DNA from: Paenimyroides viscosum
Lineage (GTDB): Bacteria; Bacteroidota; Bacteroidia; Flavobacteriales; Flavobacteriaceae
Direction of reading: 5' to 3'
Length of the DNA: 64,000 bases
Assembly (NCBI RefSeq): GCF_003858535.1
Contig: NZ_RQTJ01000011.1
Span: 18,828 to 82,827 of the forward strand
The translations under genes and the position numbers were made by a program. The notes under the pieces are model-generated. The model was not told the DNA's origin. It worked only from the letters and a program-made list of their open reading frames with translations, and ran no database searches. This document shows positions 23,711-33,568 of the stretch, piece after piece (positions within the stretch are counted from its first letter, which is position 1; the number at the start of each line of letters is the position of its first letter).

Positions 23711-25323
23711 AACTTTTTGAGGGTTTTCTTTAATTTTTGTTCGATGCTTTTTTTCTGATCTTTAGAACTTATTACTTTTTGCAACGCTGTTTTATAATTA
23801 GCTGCTGCAATTTGCCATTGTTTCTGACTATAATAATAATCGCCTAACTGTTTATAAACCAACCAAAGTTCGGGATTTGATTTTTTATATGTCGTTAAAA
23901 TTACATTTGAAACGATTTTTTTTGAATTTGTAGCTATTTCAATCGTCTTATGCAGCTCTCTAAACTTCTTGTATTGTTTGTAATCTTTCGATTTTAAGAA
24001 ATCATCTTTAGGTAATTCAAGTGATTTTACGGGTTTCAACTCTTTCGATTTAAAAATCGTATTTAAATCATACGCATCAAAAGCACCTAATTGATACGGA
24101 TTGTTTGATACCCACATTTTTAATTCGGCTGGTTTAAAAATTACCCCGTGATGCGCCATTAATTGGTTCAACGCTTTTTCGTTTCCCAAACCTAAATCTT
24201 CATTTTGCAAACCCGAAATATCGCGCAAAACCTTTAAAACATCTATAACCTTATATTTTTTTTCGGTTTGAAAAGATTCGTCTAATTTTTCCAATCGATA
24301 ATAAGAGTGAGATTCTTCGATATATTCTTTATTTCGCTTGTCGGTTTTATATCCGTTTGATTGAAAATGATTGGTGCAGATCAACTTTCCGTTGTTGGTT
24401 TCATACACATCCATTCGTTTCGGACTCATTTCAATCACAACCGCTTTATTGTCTTTTGCACTGCCGATTAAAAAAGATTCTGATACAAAAACTTCAAACT
24501 TTTCGGCAATTTCAACCGCTTCATCAATTGTTTCGGCATGCTGTAAAATACTTCGCGCAACAATAGAAACCGGCGTTTTTCCCCGCATTGGAATATCCGA
24601 TTTTCCTGCGTTCAGCGTTATCGTTAATCCTTTTTCGTTCATTCCCGAAACCACGCCAACCATTCCCGGCCAAGTTACCGATGCGTATTTATAACCGTTT
24701 TTGGGACTTATAAATTCTACAATTTTGTTTTGCGCAAATTCATCGTTCACATAAAAATCGAAATTTCTGCCAATAAGCAAATTTCCATCTTCGGTAAAAT
24801 TGTTCCACAAAGCAATCGATGAACAGCCAACCAGCATTAAATCTTGCATGGCATGACCAATATCGTGCGAACTGTGCAACAGTAAATTACGTTCGAATTT
24901 TGTCCCAATGTCGTTAAATTCATCTGATCCGAACAAAGATAAAGCGTACAATTCTTGTTTTAAATCTGTTGGAATCGCCGAGAGAATGTTTCGGTTGTAC
25001 CATTTTAAAAAGTACAACAATTTGTTTTGTTTGGATGGATTTGGAATCATTTCTGCAACCTTTCCAAAGAATATTTTTTCTTGATTTTGATACAACTGTT
25101 GCGTTAAAAATCCTTTTTTATAACCTAATTCATACGGATTTCCTGAAATTCTTAATTGCCAGTTTCCGTTGACCGATTTATTTAAAACATCTCTTTTTTC
25201 TATTGAAAACTTTTGTTGTTGAAATTCGGTTTCAAAAAAATCAGATTCTTTTTTCAGATTTTTAATGCTTCCGCAACTTATTAAAGAAAGCAGCAGCACA
25301 AGCGAAAATAACTTTTTACTCAT
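23707..25323 (-). CDS. C45-family autoproteolytic acyltransferase/hydrolase lipoprotein
   Basis: The 538-aa protein has a lipoprotein signal (LVLLLSLISCGS). Residues about 60-420 resemble peptidase family C45 (acyl-CoA:6-aminopenicillanate acyltransferase, an Ntn hydrolase). WQLRISGNPYELGYKKG opens the domain. MLVGCSSIALWNN near residue 166 provides the Gly-Cys autocleavage site and nucleophile, and ENLLIGRNFDFY-like and GMNEKGLTITLN segments follow. The C-terminus (about 430-538) is TPR-like. In this cluster it may cleave or transfer an acyl group on the finished pigment or its lipid carrier in the periplasm; that is inference. It overlaps the neighbours on both sides by 4-8 bp. Confidence 0.75.
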   Translation of the reverse strand: MSKKLFSLVLLLSLISCGSIKNLKKESDFFETEFQQQKFSIEKRDVLNKSVNGNWQLRISGNPYELGYKKGFLTQQLYQNQEKIFFGKVAEMIPNPSKQNKLLYFLKWYNRNILSAIPTDLKQELYALSLFGSDEFNDIGTKFERNLLLHSSHDIGHAMQDLMLVGCSSIALWNNFTEDGNLLIGRNFDFYVNDEFAQNKIVEFISPKNGYKYASVTWPGMVGVVSGMNEKGLTITLNAGKSDIPMRGKTPVSIVARSILQHAETIDEAVEIAEKFEVFVSESFLIGSAKDNKAVVIEMSPKRMDVYETNNGKLICTNHFQSNGYKTDKRNKEYIEESHSYYRLEKLDESFQTEKKYKVIDVLKVLRDISGLQNEDLGLGNEKALNQLMAHHGVIFKPAELKMWVSNNPYQLGAFDAYDLNTIFKSKELKPVKSLELPKDDFLKSKDYKQYKKFRELHKTIEIATNSKKIVSNVILTTYKKSNPELWLVYKQLGDYYYSQKQWQIAAANYKTALQKVISSKDQKKSIEQKLKKTLKKL

Positions 25324-26842
25324 ACCCTACTTTTTTAAAAACTTTATCTAAAAAATAATCTTTCCCAAGCATTTCGGCAACCGTTAAAAAACCAGTAATA
25401 GTTACACCTAAAATTCCGTGCAAACGCACATTTTGTCCGGTTAAAAACAAATTATCAATCTTCGTTTTCGGTGAAATCATGGTTTTTAAAGGTTGTGAAG
25501 CTTCTTTTTCAAAACCGTACATGGTTCCGTCTAAAGTTCCGATATAATCACGGTACGAAAGTGGTGAAGACGTGTGTGTTGAAACAATATTTTGCGAAAT
25601 ATTCGGAAAATATTTGTCTAAAATCTGCAATAATTCGGTTACAATTTCATCTTTAAATTGATTGTAATCTCTTCCACGATCGTTTTCGTTTCTAACCGTA
25701 TTAATTGTCTGCTGCCACTTTTCAACCTGCGCACAATCCATATACGTCATTAACGAAATACTTTGCGCAAATTCTTCGTTTTTGTTGTGCAGATTGGTAG
25801 TAATTACAGCAGATTGCGGTTTGTTTCCGATCCAATTATTTTCGTACGAAAACACTTTATCTTCACTTTCAAAATGATAAATATTATGATTGAAATAAGG
25901 AAGGGCATTGGGTTTTAAAACGATATGAACCGAAAAAACCGATGGTCCGTTCTTTAACTGATTGATTCGTTTTATATAAGGTTTTCGCTGATTTTCTTCG
26001 TTAAACATTGAAAAAAGTTGCTTTAAATCGATATCAGAAACAAACTGATCGGCTGTGTAAATACAATCAGCAGTTTCACAACTTTCTAAAATATTCTCTT
26101 TAAAATTAAGCTTTTCTACTTTTTGATGTTTGAATAAGTCGGCATTAAAACTTCGCAATTGTTTGATGAACGCCTTTGTAATTTGGCTGCCACCTTTCAC
26201 ACATCGCCACGAACTTTGGATATAAGAATTTACCGTTAAGGCATGAACGTAAAATGGCGTTTCGGTTGATTTTATGGCGTACAAAAAACTGTTTCCCAAT
26301 AAAACTGCCTGCAATTTTTTGTTTGAAGTGATTGAATTCATTACGATTTCAACCGAATGCTGCATGATTTCTTCGTTGTAACCCGTTCCGCTTTTTAAGT
26401 TGTATAAAGGAAACTGATCGCAATAAAACTGTATGGTTTCAATATACTTTTTTAGTGCTTGTTCTTCATTAGGAAAATAAACCAGTAATTGCTTTACAAA
26501 ATTATCATAACCTTGTGCCTGCGGATATTGAATGGTTTCGTTTCCAAAACTAATAACATCAAACTGATTTTCATTTAATTGCGATAAATCTAAATCGTTT
26601 AAAATATTCAGATACGAAAAGTATCGACCTAAATTTTCGTCTTTCTTCAACGCGCCAATGTAGTGAACGCCGGTATCAAAAATAGTTTTATCGCGCACAA
26701 ACGTCTGCAAATTGCCGCCGTACTGATTGTTTTTTTCTAAAACACAGACTTTTTTGCCTTCTTGTGCCAGCAATAATGCCGAAACCAGACCGCCCAAACC
26801 GCTGCCAATTACAACAACATCGTATGTTTTAGTTTGTTTCAT
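25316..26842 (-). CDS. CrtI-like FAD-dependent oxidoreductase
   Basis: The 508-aa flavoprotein starts with a dinucleotide-binding motif (VVVIGSGLGGLVSALLLAQEGKKVCVLEKNNQYGG). It ends with the FAD-contacting LFLTGQNVRLHGILGVTITGFLTVAEMLG, as in the phytoene desaturase/isomerase family. In an aryl polyene cluster the likely job is oxidation or isomerisation of the polyene or a carrier lipid, not carotenoid synthesis, since no prenyl genes are nearby. It overlaps the MMPL fusion gene by 14 bp and the C45 gene by 8 bp, so expression is coupled. Confidence 0.78.
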   Translation of the reverse strand: MKQTKTYDVVVIGSGLGGLVSALLLAQEGKKVCVLEKNNQYGGNLQTFVRDKTIFDTGVHYIGALKKDENLGRYFSYLNILNDLDLSQLNENQFDVISFGNETIQYPQAQGYDNFVKQLLVYFPNEEQALKKYIETIQFYCDQFPLYNLKSGTGYNEEIMQHSVEIVMNSITSNKKLQAVLLGNSFLYAIKSTETPFYVHALTVNSYIQSSWRCVKGGSQITKAFIKQLRSFNADLFKHQKVEKLNFKENILESCETADCIYTADQFVSDIDLKQLFSMFNEENQRKPYIKRINQLKNGPSVFSVHIVLKPNALPYFNHNIYHFESEDKVFSYENNWIGNKPQSAVITTNLHNKNEEFAQSISLMTYMDCAQVEKWQQTINTVRNENDRGRDYNQFKDEIVTELLQILDKYFPNISQNIVSTHTSSPLSYRDYIGTLDGTMYGFEKEASQPLKTMISPKTKIDNLFLTGQNVRLHGILGVTITGFLTVAEMLGKDYFLDKVFKKVGYE

Positions 26843-29800
26843 TACGTTGAAATACTTGAATTTTTAATTCATCATGCGTTTGTGTAAAACCATTGAAATC
26901 TGGTTTAAATTTACAACAAACCAATACAATTTGCTTAATGTTCTGCGGAATATCATCGTTAAATTGCTGTAAATGAGAAAGAATCAACACGTTGCTGTTC
27001 TGCCAAATCTCCGCTAAATCGTCGGCATATTTTATTTTAAATTTCTGGTTGATGTAACTTGCTTTGGCAATTGATCTATTTTCTTGGTTTAAATTATAAG
27101 TATACACTTTTCTTGATGGAAACTGGTTCACCAAAAGAAAATCAAGCTGACCAAAATCGTTGGTAACATGCGCAATCGCAGCTTTATCGCTAATTAAATA
27201 AAACAACTGATGATAGATTGATTTGTTCTGACTGAAATCTTTCTTAACTGTATTTAAAATTCCGTGTTCCTTATATAAAAAGTTCAAGAACAGTTTCTGC
27301 TTAAAATAATCGGCATCTTCTGCATTCAATCGAATTTTATTGAATTCCTGCTTAAAGAAACTGCTTATTTTCTTGGTTCGATCTGCATACGATTTTCCAA
27401 AAGAATCATCGTTAACCGCAATAGGATCGCCCACATACACATGGCAATTCGCCTTATAAATAATAAAATCGCCTTTAGGCAACAAATCGTTATTTCCGTG
27501 GATATAAACCGGTTGAATTGGCAAATTCAATTCTTCTGCCATAAAAAAAGCACCTTTGTGAAAACGACCAATTTCTGATGTTCGTGAGCGTGTTCCTTCC
27601 GGAAAAACCATTACAGAAAAGTCGGTTCCAATGCGCTCTTCCAACGGAATCAATCCTTGTTCTACTCCTTTTGTTGCCGGATAAAATCCTAAAAACTTAA
27701 CCGCTCTGCCAAAAACCGGCGATTTATAAACCCAATCGTTCACAATGTAAACCACTTTAGAATACGTCATTCCAATGGTCAATGAATCTAAAAACGAGGT
27801 GTGATTTGATATAATGACCGACTGTTTTTGCAAACGTTCTTTATGGAATATTTTCTTGCTTACGTAAGGATTTAAGTATAAAACCGATTTCATGTAACCC
27901 GACATTACATTGCTGAAAAAGTGCCATTTTTTGTTTTTGGATATGGGCAAAACCCAGAAAAATACACGCATGAAAACCGATATGGTTAAGCTGGCAATTA
28001 CATAATAGGTAAACATTAAAATAGATCGAACGGTAAGGAAAAACGTTGTTGGAGACAATCCTTTCTTAACGCGATTGAAGAACAGAAATTTAAACAACAG
28101 CGGATACAACACAAATGTTACCAAAACTGCCACACTTACACCGATTAACGCAATTAATGCAATTGATTTTAAGGCAGGATGTTGCGCAAATATTAACGCC
28201 CCAATTGCCAGAATTGTGGTTAAAACTGCCAGAATAATTGACGTTCGATATAACGGCATTTCGTCTTTACCATCGGTATACTGTTTTTGCAGTGCACTGG
28301 TCATAAAAATGGTAAAATCGATTCCGTGACCAAAAACCAACGTACAAACTATGGTGCTGAAAATATTAAAGGGAATGTTTAAAAGCCCCATTAAACCTGC
28401 GGTGATGAAACCTGTCAACGCAATGGGAATTGATGCTGTTATGACCAATTCGATTCTTCTATAGAATACAAACAGAATTACAAAAACCGCAATAAACGAA
28501 TACGAAACCAATGAATTAAAATCATTCACCAAGAAACCTAAATATTGTTCGTTTAACGCTTGTCGGTCAATTAAAAGCAATTGTTTACCTTGATTTTCTT
28601 TTTCGAAATTCTTTACAAATGCATCACGGTTTTTTGGATCGATTGTTACAACGGTTGATAATAAATAACGATTTTTACCATGAACAAATTCGTTGTACAG
28701 TTGTTGATTAAATTGCTTTAACGATGCAAGATTTATCGTCGAAAAGTCTTTGTTCAATAATTGATAAAAAGCTTCGTGTGTTTGTGCATTAAAACCTTGT
28801 GCTACACTTTTTGTTTCGATTTGTTGTACCGTTTGATTGATTTTAGAAGGATTCCAAAACTGTTTCCAACGATCAATAGCTTTTAATTGTTCGGTTTTCG
28901 ATGGAACCAAACTACTAACCGACTGCACATTGTTTACATAATTATTTAACTGTAGTTTATTGAAAACCTGTTGATTATCTTCTAAGACTTTATCTTCGTT
29001 TTCATTATAAGCAACTACAAACAAACTTTTGGCAATTTTATTATCTGTATACAATTCTTTTTCAGCCAGTTCCTGTTCCGTAGGCATGAAATTAATTTTA
29101 GATAAATCGCCATCGAATTGTACTTTATGATATGTAAATGCACTCATTAAAACCAAAAGCAACGTAAAAGCAATTAAAACCTTGTTTTTTTCGAACGGAT
29201 ATTTCGCAATTTTATCAATCGCATGGCTGTGTTTTAAGGTTTTGCCTTTATAAATATGCGGCAAAATAATCAATGTAAAAACGGCTGTTGCAACTACAGA
29301 TATACTTGCGAAAATTCCCAGATCAATCAATGCATCAGAATGTACAAAAAGCAAACATAAAAAAGCAACCGCAGTGGTAGAACTACTCATTAACAAAGGT
29401 TTTGCAACATCTTTAAACAACACCTGCATGCTTTGTGTGTTTTTGGAATGCGTTAAAAAATGCAGTGCATAATCAATGGTAATTCCTATTAAAATAGCAG
29501 CGATAGATAAAGAAATCGCCGAAATTTCTGTCCGTAGAAAGTACAAGCACAACAAACCGAACAATCCGCCAAAAACCGATGGAACCATTACAATTATTGG
29601 GACTAACCAGTTTCTGTAATAAAAAATTAGCAGCAACATTAAAGCAGAAACCGAGATGGCTACAGTTGTTAAAATATCGCTTTTAATCTGTTGCGCATTA
29701 GCAACCGCAATAAAAGGAGAACCAAAATATTGTACCTCAACCCTTGGGTTTTTATCTGCAATATGCTTTTTTAAAGCATTAAGCTTTTCTACGAAAACTG

Positions 29801-30473
29801 CATTGTGTTGCGTTTCGCTTCCGTCATACTTCGGATTAATGAATAGCACAATTTTTTCTTCGTCTTGGGTAAATAAAAACCCGTCTTGGAACTTATAATC
29901 GCCGTTTCCTTGAAACTGCTGTAGTTTCTTTAAAGCCAAAAACGATAATTGCAAAGGATCATCAACCACAACATCCTTCATAAACGAGGCATTTCCACCT
30001 AATAAAGTTTCGTAATTCTGTTGAATTTGCTTGGAAAGACTGTCGTTATTCAGTTTATATTCGATTGTTTTATAATCGGCTTCGTTCAGATAAATCGGTA
30101 AATTTTCGTACACAAAACGAAATGATTCCTGAAAAAGATCTTCGTTCAACGTTCCCTGAACCGACAAATAATAGTCGTTTACAGCAGTTAACGTATCAGT
30201 AAAAGCTTCGGCAGCGGAAATTAAATCATCATTACCTGCTCCTTTTTTCTTTTTAAATATTACCGCAATTTTATCGGTAAAATTCATTTCGTTAATAACC
30301 TGTGCTGTGTTGTTATTGGTTTTATTACTTGGAATAATCCGCGTAATATCTTCGTTAAACGTGATTTTTTGAAGTATGAAAACCGAACATACCAAAAATA
30401 ACAGCGAACTTAAAAGTGCTGTTTTGGGATATTTCTGAATTTTTTGGAACAAATAATAAAATCCGTTAAACAT
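26829..30473 (-). CDS. MMPL/RND exporter fused to a PlsC-type acyltransferase
   Basis: The 1214-aa protein has an N-terminal RND/MMPL module. It has two sets of membrane helices (about 230-430 and 650-830) and large soluble loops, with the family signature AAILIGITIDYALHFLTH and the second-half equivalent VFGHGIDFTIFM. The PlsC-type acyltransferase domain follows, with the HX4D motif NHTSFLDS near 890 and FPEGTRS near 958. The last 130 residues look like a degenerate Rossmann or methyltransferase-like domain. Exporter and acyltransferase are both standard parts of aryl polyene clusters, where they move and anchor the product at the outer membrane. Start TAATG-overlaps the GT2 gene. Confidence 0.85.
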   Translation of the reverse strand: MFNGFYYLFQKIQKYPKTALLSSLLFLVCSVFILQKITFNEDITRIIPSNKTNNNTAQVINEMNFTDKIAVIFKKKKGAGNDDLISAAEAFTDTLTAVNDYYLSVQGTLNEDLFQESFRFVYENLPIYLNEADYKTIEYKLNNDSLSKQIQQNYETLLGGNASFMKDVVVDDPLQLSFLALKKLQQFQGNGDYKFQDGFLFTQDEEKIVLFINPKYDGSETQHNAVFVEKLNALKKHIADKNPRVEVQYFGSPFIAVANAQQIKSDILTTVAISVSALMLLLIFYYRNWLVPIIVMVPSVFGGLFGLLCLYFLRTEISAISLSIAAILIGITIDYALHFLTHSKNTQSMQVLFKDVAKPLLMSSSTTAVAFLCLLFVHSDALIDLGIFASISVVATAVFTLIILPHIYKGKTLKHSHAIDKIAKYPFEKNKVLIAFTLLLVLMSAFTYHKVQFDGDLSKINFMPTEQELAEKELYTDNKIAKSLFVVAYNENEDKVLEDNQQVFNKLQLNNYVNNVQSVSSLVPSKTEQLKAIDRWKQFWNPSKINQTVQQIETKSVAQGFNAQTHEAFYQLLNKDFSTINLASLKQFNQQLYNEFVHGKNRYLLSTVVTIDPKNRDAFVKNFEKENQGKQLLLIDRQALNEQYLGFLVNDFNSLVSYSFIAVFVILFVFYRRIELVITASIPIALTGFITAGLMGLLNIPFNIFSTIVCTLVFGHGIDFTIFMTSALQKQYTDGKDEMPLYRTSIILAVLTTILAIGALIFAQHPALKSIALIALIGVSVAVLVTFVLYPLLFKFLFFNRVKKGLSPTTFFLTVRSILMFTYYVIASLTISVFMRVFFWVLPISKNKKWHFFSNVMSGYMKSVLYLNPYVSKKIFHKERLQKQSVIISNHTSFLDSLTIGMTYSKVVYIVNDWVYKSPVFGRAVKFLGFYPATKGVEQGLIPLEERIGTDFSVMVFPEGTRSRTSEIGRFHKGAFFMAEELNLPIQPVYIHGNNDLLPKGDFIIYKANCHVYVGDPIAVNDDSFGKSYADRTKKISSFFKQEFNKIRLNAEDADYFKQKLFLNFLYKEHGILNTVKKDFSQNKSIYHQLFYLISDKAAIAHVTNDFGQLDFLLVNQFPSRKVYTYNLNQENRSIAKASYINQKFKIKYADDLAEIWQNSNVLILSHLQQFNDDIPQNIKQIVLVCCKFKPDFNGFTQTHDELKIQVFQRNETN

Positions 30474-31639
30474 TATGCAGCCGTTTTTCTTTTGTAAAAA
30501 TTAAGCGTTACGTAACAAATCAATCCTAATAAAACAGCCATAAATGTAGCCAAAATTGTGCTTCCGACAATATATTGCAATAAATGGTTTTTTATGGAAT
30601 GGAACGAAATATTATCAAAATCTATCAGAATTTCGCCACTTTCACCAACAAAAAAACTGCCAACTTTTAATGATGCAATCACAATAAACGGGATAAATGG
30701 TGGAATACTGATGTTTGATCCTACAAACGAAATGGTTTTGTTTAACTTGAAAATTGCTGCCAGAAAGATCGACAAAAATGTTTGAAATCCCCATACAGGG
30801 ACAATTCCAATGAAAACGCCCAATGCAAGCGATAGTGCTTTTACTTCGTTTGAAGCATTTGTCTGTAAAATATCTTCTTTTAAAAACGTCTTAAAACTTT
30901 TTTTTTTGAATTTTAAAAGGATGTTTCTTGGTTTAATGTACAACAGCGTAATAGAAACCAAGACCGTATTTAGGATGCTTATGCGAGTGAAATCGCGAAA
31001 CGGACGAAAATGTGAAATGCGCTCGTTAGGATCGTACAGAACCTGAATGGGCACATTTTTTATAGAAATGTTTTTCCATGCGGTACGCACGATTACTTCA
31101 ATTTCAAACTCGAATTTGTTGGTAAAAAATCTTTTTGGAAAATGTTTCAACGGATACAAACGATAACCAGATTGTGTATCCGTTAACTTAATACCTGTTT
31201 CAATTTGAAACCAAAAATTAGAAAATCGATTACCAAAACTACTTTTTTTAGGGACACTTTCGTGCGTCATATTTCGGCTTCCAATCAAAAGAATCGGTTC
31301 GGTTGTTGCATTTAATTCCTCTAAAAAAACAGGAATATCCGTAGGATAATGTTGTCCGTCTGAATCAATCGTTAGGGCATAATCGTAATTTAACGACAAT
31401 GCTTTTTTAAACCCAATTTGCAAAGCGTTTCCCTTGCCTTTGTTTTGCGGTACATTTAAAATGTAAAGTTGCTTGTAGTTTTCTAGAATATCGGCAGTTT
31501 CGTCGGTACTTCCATCGTTAACAATAAAAATATGGTTGGTGTAATTTAAAACTCCGTCTACAACACGCTTTAAAGTTTTTGCATTGTTATAGGTAGGAAT
31601 AATTACGCACCACGTTTTATTATTTTGCACGATATTCAT
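30473..31639 (-). CDS. GT2 glycosyltransferase fused to DUF2062
   Basis: Residues 1-230 of the 388 form a family 2 glycosyltransferase: CVIIPTYNNAKTLKRVVDGVL, the nucleotide-binding NDGSTDETADIL, the DxD-type ALTIDSDGQHYP and the later TDTQSGYRLYP. Residues about 245-388 are a DUF2062 membrane domain with the GVFIGIVPVWGFQTFLSIFLAAIFKLN signature. This GT2-DUF2062 fusion is typical of flexirubin and aryl polyene clusters and may glycosylate a lipid or the pigment at the inner membrane. Both ends overlap neighbours by one base (TAATG). Confidence 0.85.
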   Translation of the reverse strand: MNIVQNNKTWCVIIPTYNNAKTLKRVVDGVLNYTNHIFIVNDGSTDETADILENYKQLYILNVPQNKGKGNALQIGFKKALSLNYDYALTIDSDGQHYPTDIPVFLEELNATTEPILLIGSRNMTHESVPKKSSFGNRFSNFWFQIETGIKLTDTQSGYRLYPLKHFPKRFFTNKFEFEIEVIVRTAWKNISIKNVPIQVLYDPNERISHFRPFRDFTRISILNTVLVSITLLYIKPRNILLKFKKKSFKTFLKEDILQTNASNEVKALSLALGVFIGIVPVWGFQTFLSIFLAAIFKLNKTISFVGSNISIPPFIPFIVIASLKVGSFFVGESGEILIDFDNISFHSIKNHLLQYIVGSTILATFMAVLLGLICYVTLNFYKRKTAA

Positions 31640-32007
31640 TATAATTGCTGGGTTAGCAAAGCATTTACTTTAAGCGCAACGGTTTCATCAAAGCTAGCCG
31701 AAGCCTTTATTTTAAAGTTTTCTTCTACTTTATTGATGTCAATTGTAATTGCCAAAACCGCATTCACTTCAGGATTTATCAATGCCATAAATTTTACGTT
31801 GCTGCATTCTTTTATAAACAAATTTGTATTGGTTGCCTGTTGTGTCAACTCCTTTAAAATTTGAAGCATACAAACACCAGGTGTTACCGGATTATTAGGA
31901 AAATGCCCTTTAAACACATCGTGTGCAGGATTTAACTCAATAATCGCTTTTAACTGGTTGTCTGTAAAATTAAATTCTTTTACGCTGTAAAAATGAGGTA
32001 TTAACAT
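31639..32007 (-). CDS. FabZ-like hotdog 3-hydroxyacyl-ACP dehydratase
   Basis: The 122-aa hotdog protein has HDVFKGHFPNNPVTPGVCMLQILKEL, the FabZ signature with catalytic His and the helix that normally carries the Asp/Glu. The expected acid is not clear here (VCMLQ instead of a Glu). It should dehydrate the growing 3-hydroxyacyl chain to give the conjugated polyene, or act as the non-catalytic half of a pair with one of the other hotdog genes in the cluster. It is the first gene of the 32007-22424 operon, coupled to the GT2 gene. Confidence 0.8.
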   Translation of the reverse strand: MLIPHFYSVKEFNFTDNQLKAIIELNPAHDVFKGHFPNNPVTPGVCMLQILKELTQQATNTNLFIKECSNVKFMALINPEVNAVLAITIDINKVEENFKIKASASFDETVALKVNALLTQQL

Positions 32008-32198
32008 ACAAATTGTTTAAAAAGCGAAATTAAGGATTTATTTTAAAGTATTACCAACCCTTGTTTTATTTATCTGTTTAAAAAAGGTAAAGACGCGGCT
32101 TACAAACAATATGTTTTTCTTAACTTTTAAAAGAAATGATTTCAAACATTATTTTCAGAAATTTGTAGTACTTAATTAATTTAATTCGATTTAAAAAT

Positions 32199-32915
32199 AT
32201 GAGTTCATTAAAAGGAAAAAACGCAATAATTACAGGTGGTGGTCGTGGTTTGGGCAAAGCTGTTGCCTTGTTACTTGCACAAGAAGGTGTAAACATAGGA
32301 ATTACCGGACGTAACGAAGACCATTTAAAAAATACGGTTGCCGAATTACAAAAAAGTGGTGTAAAAGCTGCATATTCAGTTTTTAATGTTGCTGATAAAA
32401 CGGAAGTTGATAATGGTATTAAAGATCTAGTATCAACTCTTGGTGGTGTTGATATTTTGGTAAATAATGCCGGAATTGGCTGGTTTGGCAAATTAGAAGA
32501 TATGCCTGCGACAGATTGGGAACAAGTAATGCAAACCAATCTTTTCGGGGTTTACTACACAGCTATGGCGGTTTACCCATTTATGAAGGAAAATGGCAGC
32601 GGCGATGTAATTAATGTGGCTTCTACAGCTGGTTTAAAAGGTGGTGCAAATATGTCTGCCTACGCGGCATCTAAAGCAGCGGTCATTTCTTTATCGCAAT
32701 CTATGATGGCTGAATGGCGCAAAAGCAACATTCGCGTATTTACACTGACACCAAGTACAATTGCTACAGATATGAGTATTGACGGAGGTTTAACCGATGG
32801 AAATCCGGACAGTGTGTTACAACCTGAGGATTTTGCAGAATGGGTACGCGATATCTTGAAGATGAAAAGCAGAGCTTTAATTGCAAATGGTTCAATTTTT
32901 TCGACAAACCCATAA
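32199..32915 (+). CDS. SDR 3-oxoacyl-ACP reductase (FabG-like)
   Basis: The 238-aa short-chain dehydrogenase has TGGGRGLGKAVALLLA for NAD(P) binding, NNAG at residues about 88-91, the catalytic Ser in INVASTAGLKGG, and YAASK (Tyr-x-x-x-Lys). It reduces a keto group, plausibly a 3-oxoacyl-ACP. It is the only gene read on the plus strand inside the minus-strand pigment cluster, with its own terminator. It may be a general housekeeping ketoreductase rather than a dedicated one; the other FabG-like gene at 50752 is embedded in the operon. Confidence 0.82.
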   Translation: MSSLKGKNAIITGGGRGLGKAVALLLAQEGVNIGITGRNEDHLKNTVAELQKSGVKAAYSVFNVADKTEVDNGIKDLVSTLGGVDILVNNAGIGWFGKLEDMPATDWEQVMQTNLFGVYYTAMAVYPFMKENGSGDVINVASTAGLKGGANMSAYAASKAAVISLSQSMMAEWRKSNIRVFTLTPSTIATDMSIDGGLTDGNPDSVLQPEDFAEWVRDILKMKSRALIANGSIFSTNP

Positions 32916-32945
32916 AAAAATCCGTTCAATTGAACGGATTTTTGT
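32914..32945. terminator. Bidirectional terminator between the SDR and LolA-like genes
   Basis: AAAAATCCGTTCAATT and AATTGAACGGATTTTTG-type arms form a perfect palindrome between two convergent stop codons (32915 plus, 32945 minus). Confidence 0.8.
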
Positions 32946-33568
32946 TATAATTGAAAAACATTGTCGCCTAATGCGGTGTTTAATTTTTTGTTCTTAAGTT
33001 TGATTAACGAATAATCGTTAGAGCTCTCTACAATTTTAATTTCCGAAACCGTATCTTCATTGTTTAAAAACGTTAAAGTAACCTCTTTAATATGTTTGCT
33101 CATGTCTTTACTCTTTGGTTTTAGCACGGCAAAACGGGTAGTTCCATTCTTAAAATAAGTAATATTGAACGATTTTTCATCAAACAGATTTCCCGTATAA
33201 CTGCCAACCATTAATTGCTGTAACTGCTTAAAACGCTTGTTTTTATTTAGATCGATTGATGTAACTTTTCCTTTTTCGTTTTTGATCTTTAAATTGTCTT
33301 TGTTAAACAGCATCGCGTTCTTTTTTGGTGCATTGTATTGCCAAAGCAATTTTTCGCCCTTAAAACGGAAAATTCCAGATGCTTTCGATGCATTTTTCAA
33401 TACACTAACATGTTTTGTTTCTTCAAAATCGGCAGTGATCGATGTTGTTTTATCCGCCTGATTTGCAATTTCTCTTTTAAACGTTGTTACTTCGCCCGCT
33501 GTCATTTGTGTTTGCGAAAACCCCAATGAACACGTAAAAAAAAGAATTCCTAAAAAAATATTTTTCAT
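32945..33568 (-). CDS. LolA-like periplasmic lipoprotein-carrier protein
   Basis: The 207-aa protein has a Sec signal (MKNIFLGILFFTCSLGFSQTQ). The mature LolA fold shows TTSITADFEETKHVSVLKNASKASGIFRFKGEKLLWQYN, an unclosed beta-barrel that shields lipid tails. LolA homologues are regular members of aryl polyene clusters and probably ferry the lipid-linked pigment across the periplasm. The housekeeping LolA is expected elsewhere. It is coupled to the deacetylase gene by a TAATG overlap and converges on the SDR gene. Confidence 0.85.
   Translation of the reverse strand: MKNIFLGILFFTCSLGFSQTQMTAGEVTTFKREIANQADKTTSITADFEETKHVSVLKNASKASGIFRFKGEKLLWQYNAPKKNAMLFNKDNLKIKNEKGKVTSIDLNKNKRFKQLQQLMVGSYTGNLFDEKSFNITYFKNGTTRFAVLKPKSKDMSKHIKEVTLTFLNNEDTVSEIKIVESSNDYSLIKLKNKKLNTALGDNVFQL

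Noticed and set aside
25316..26842. Carotenoid desaturase of a carotenoid pathway
   Set aside because: No phytoene synthase, prenyl transferase or cyclase is nearby; the context is a polyketide-like aryl polyene cluster.
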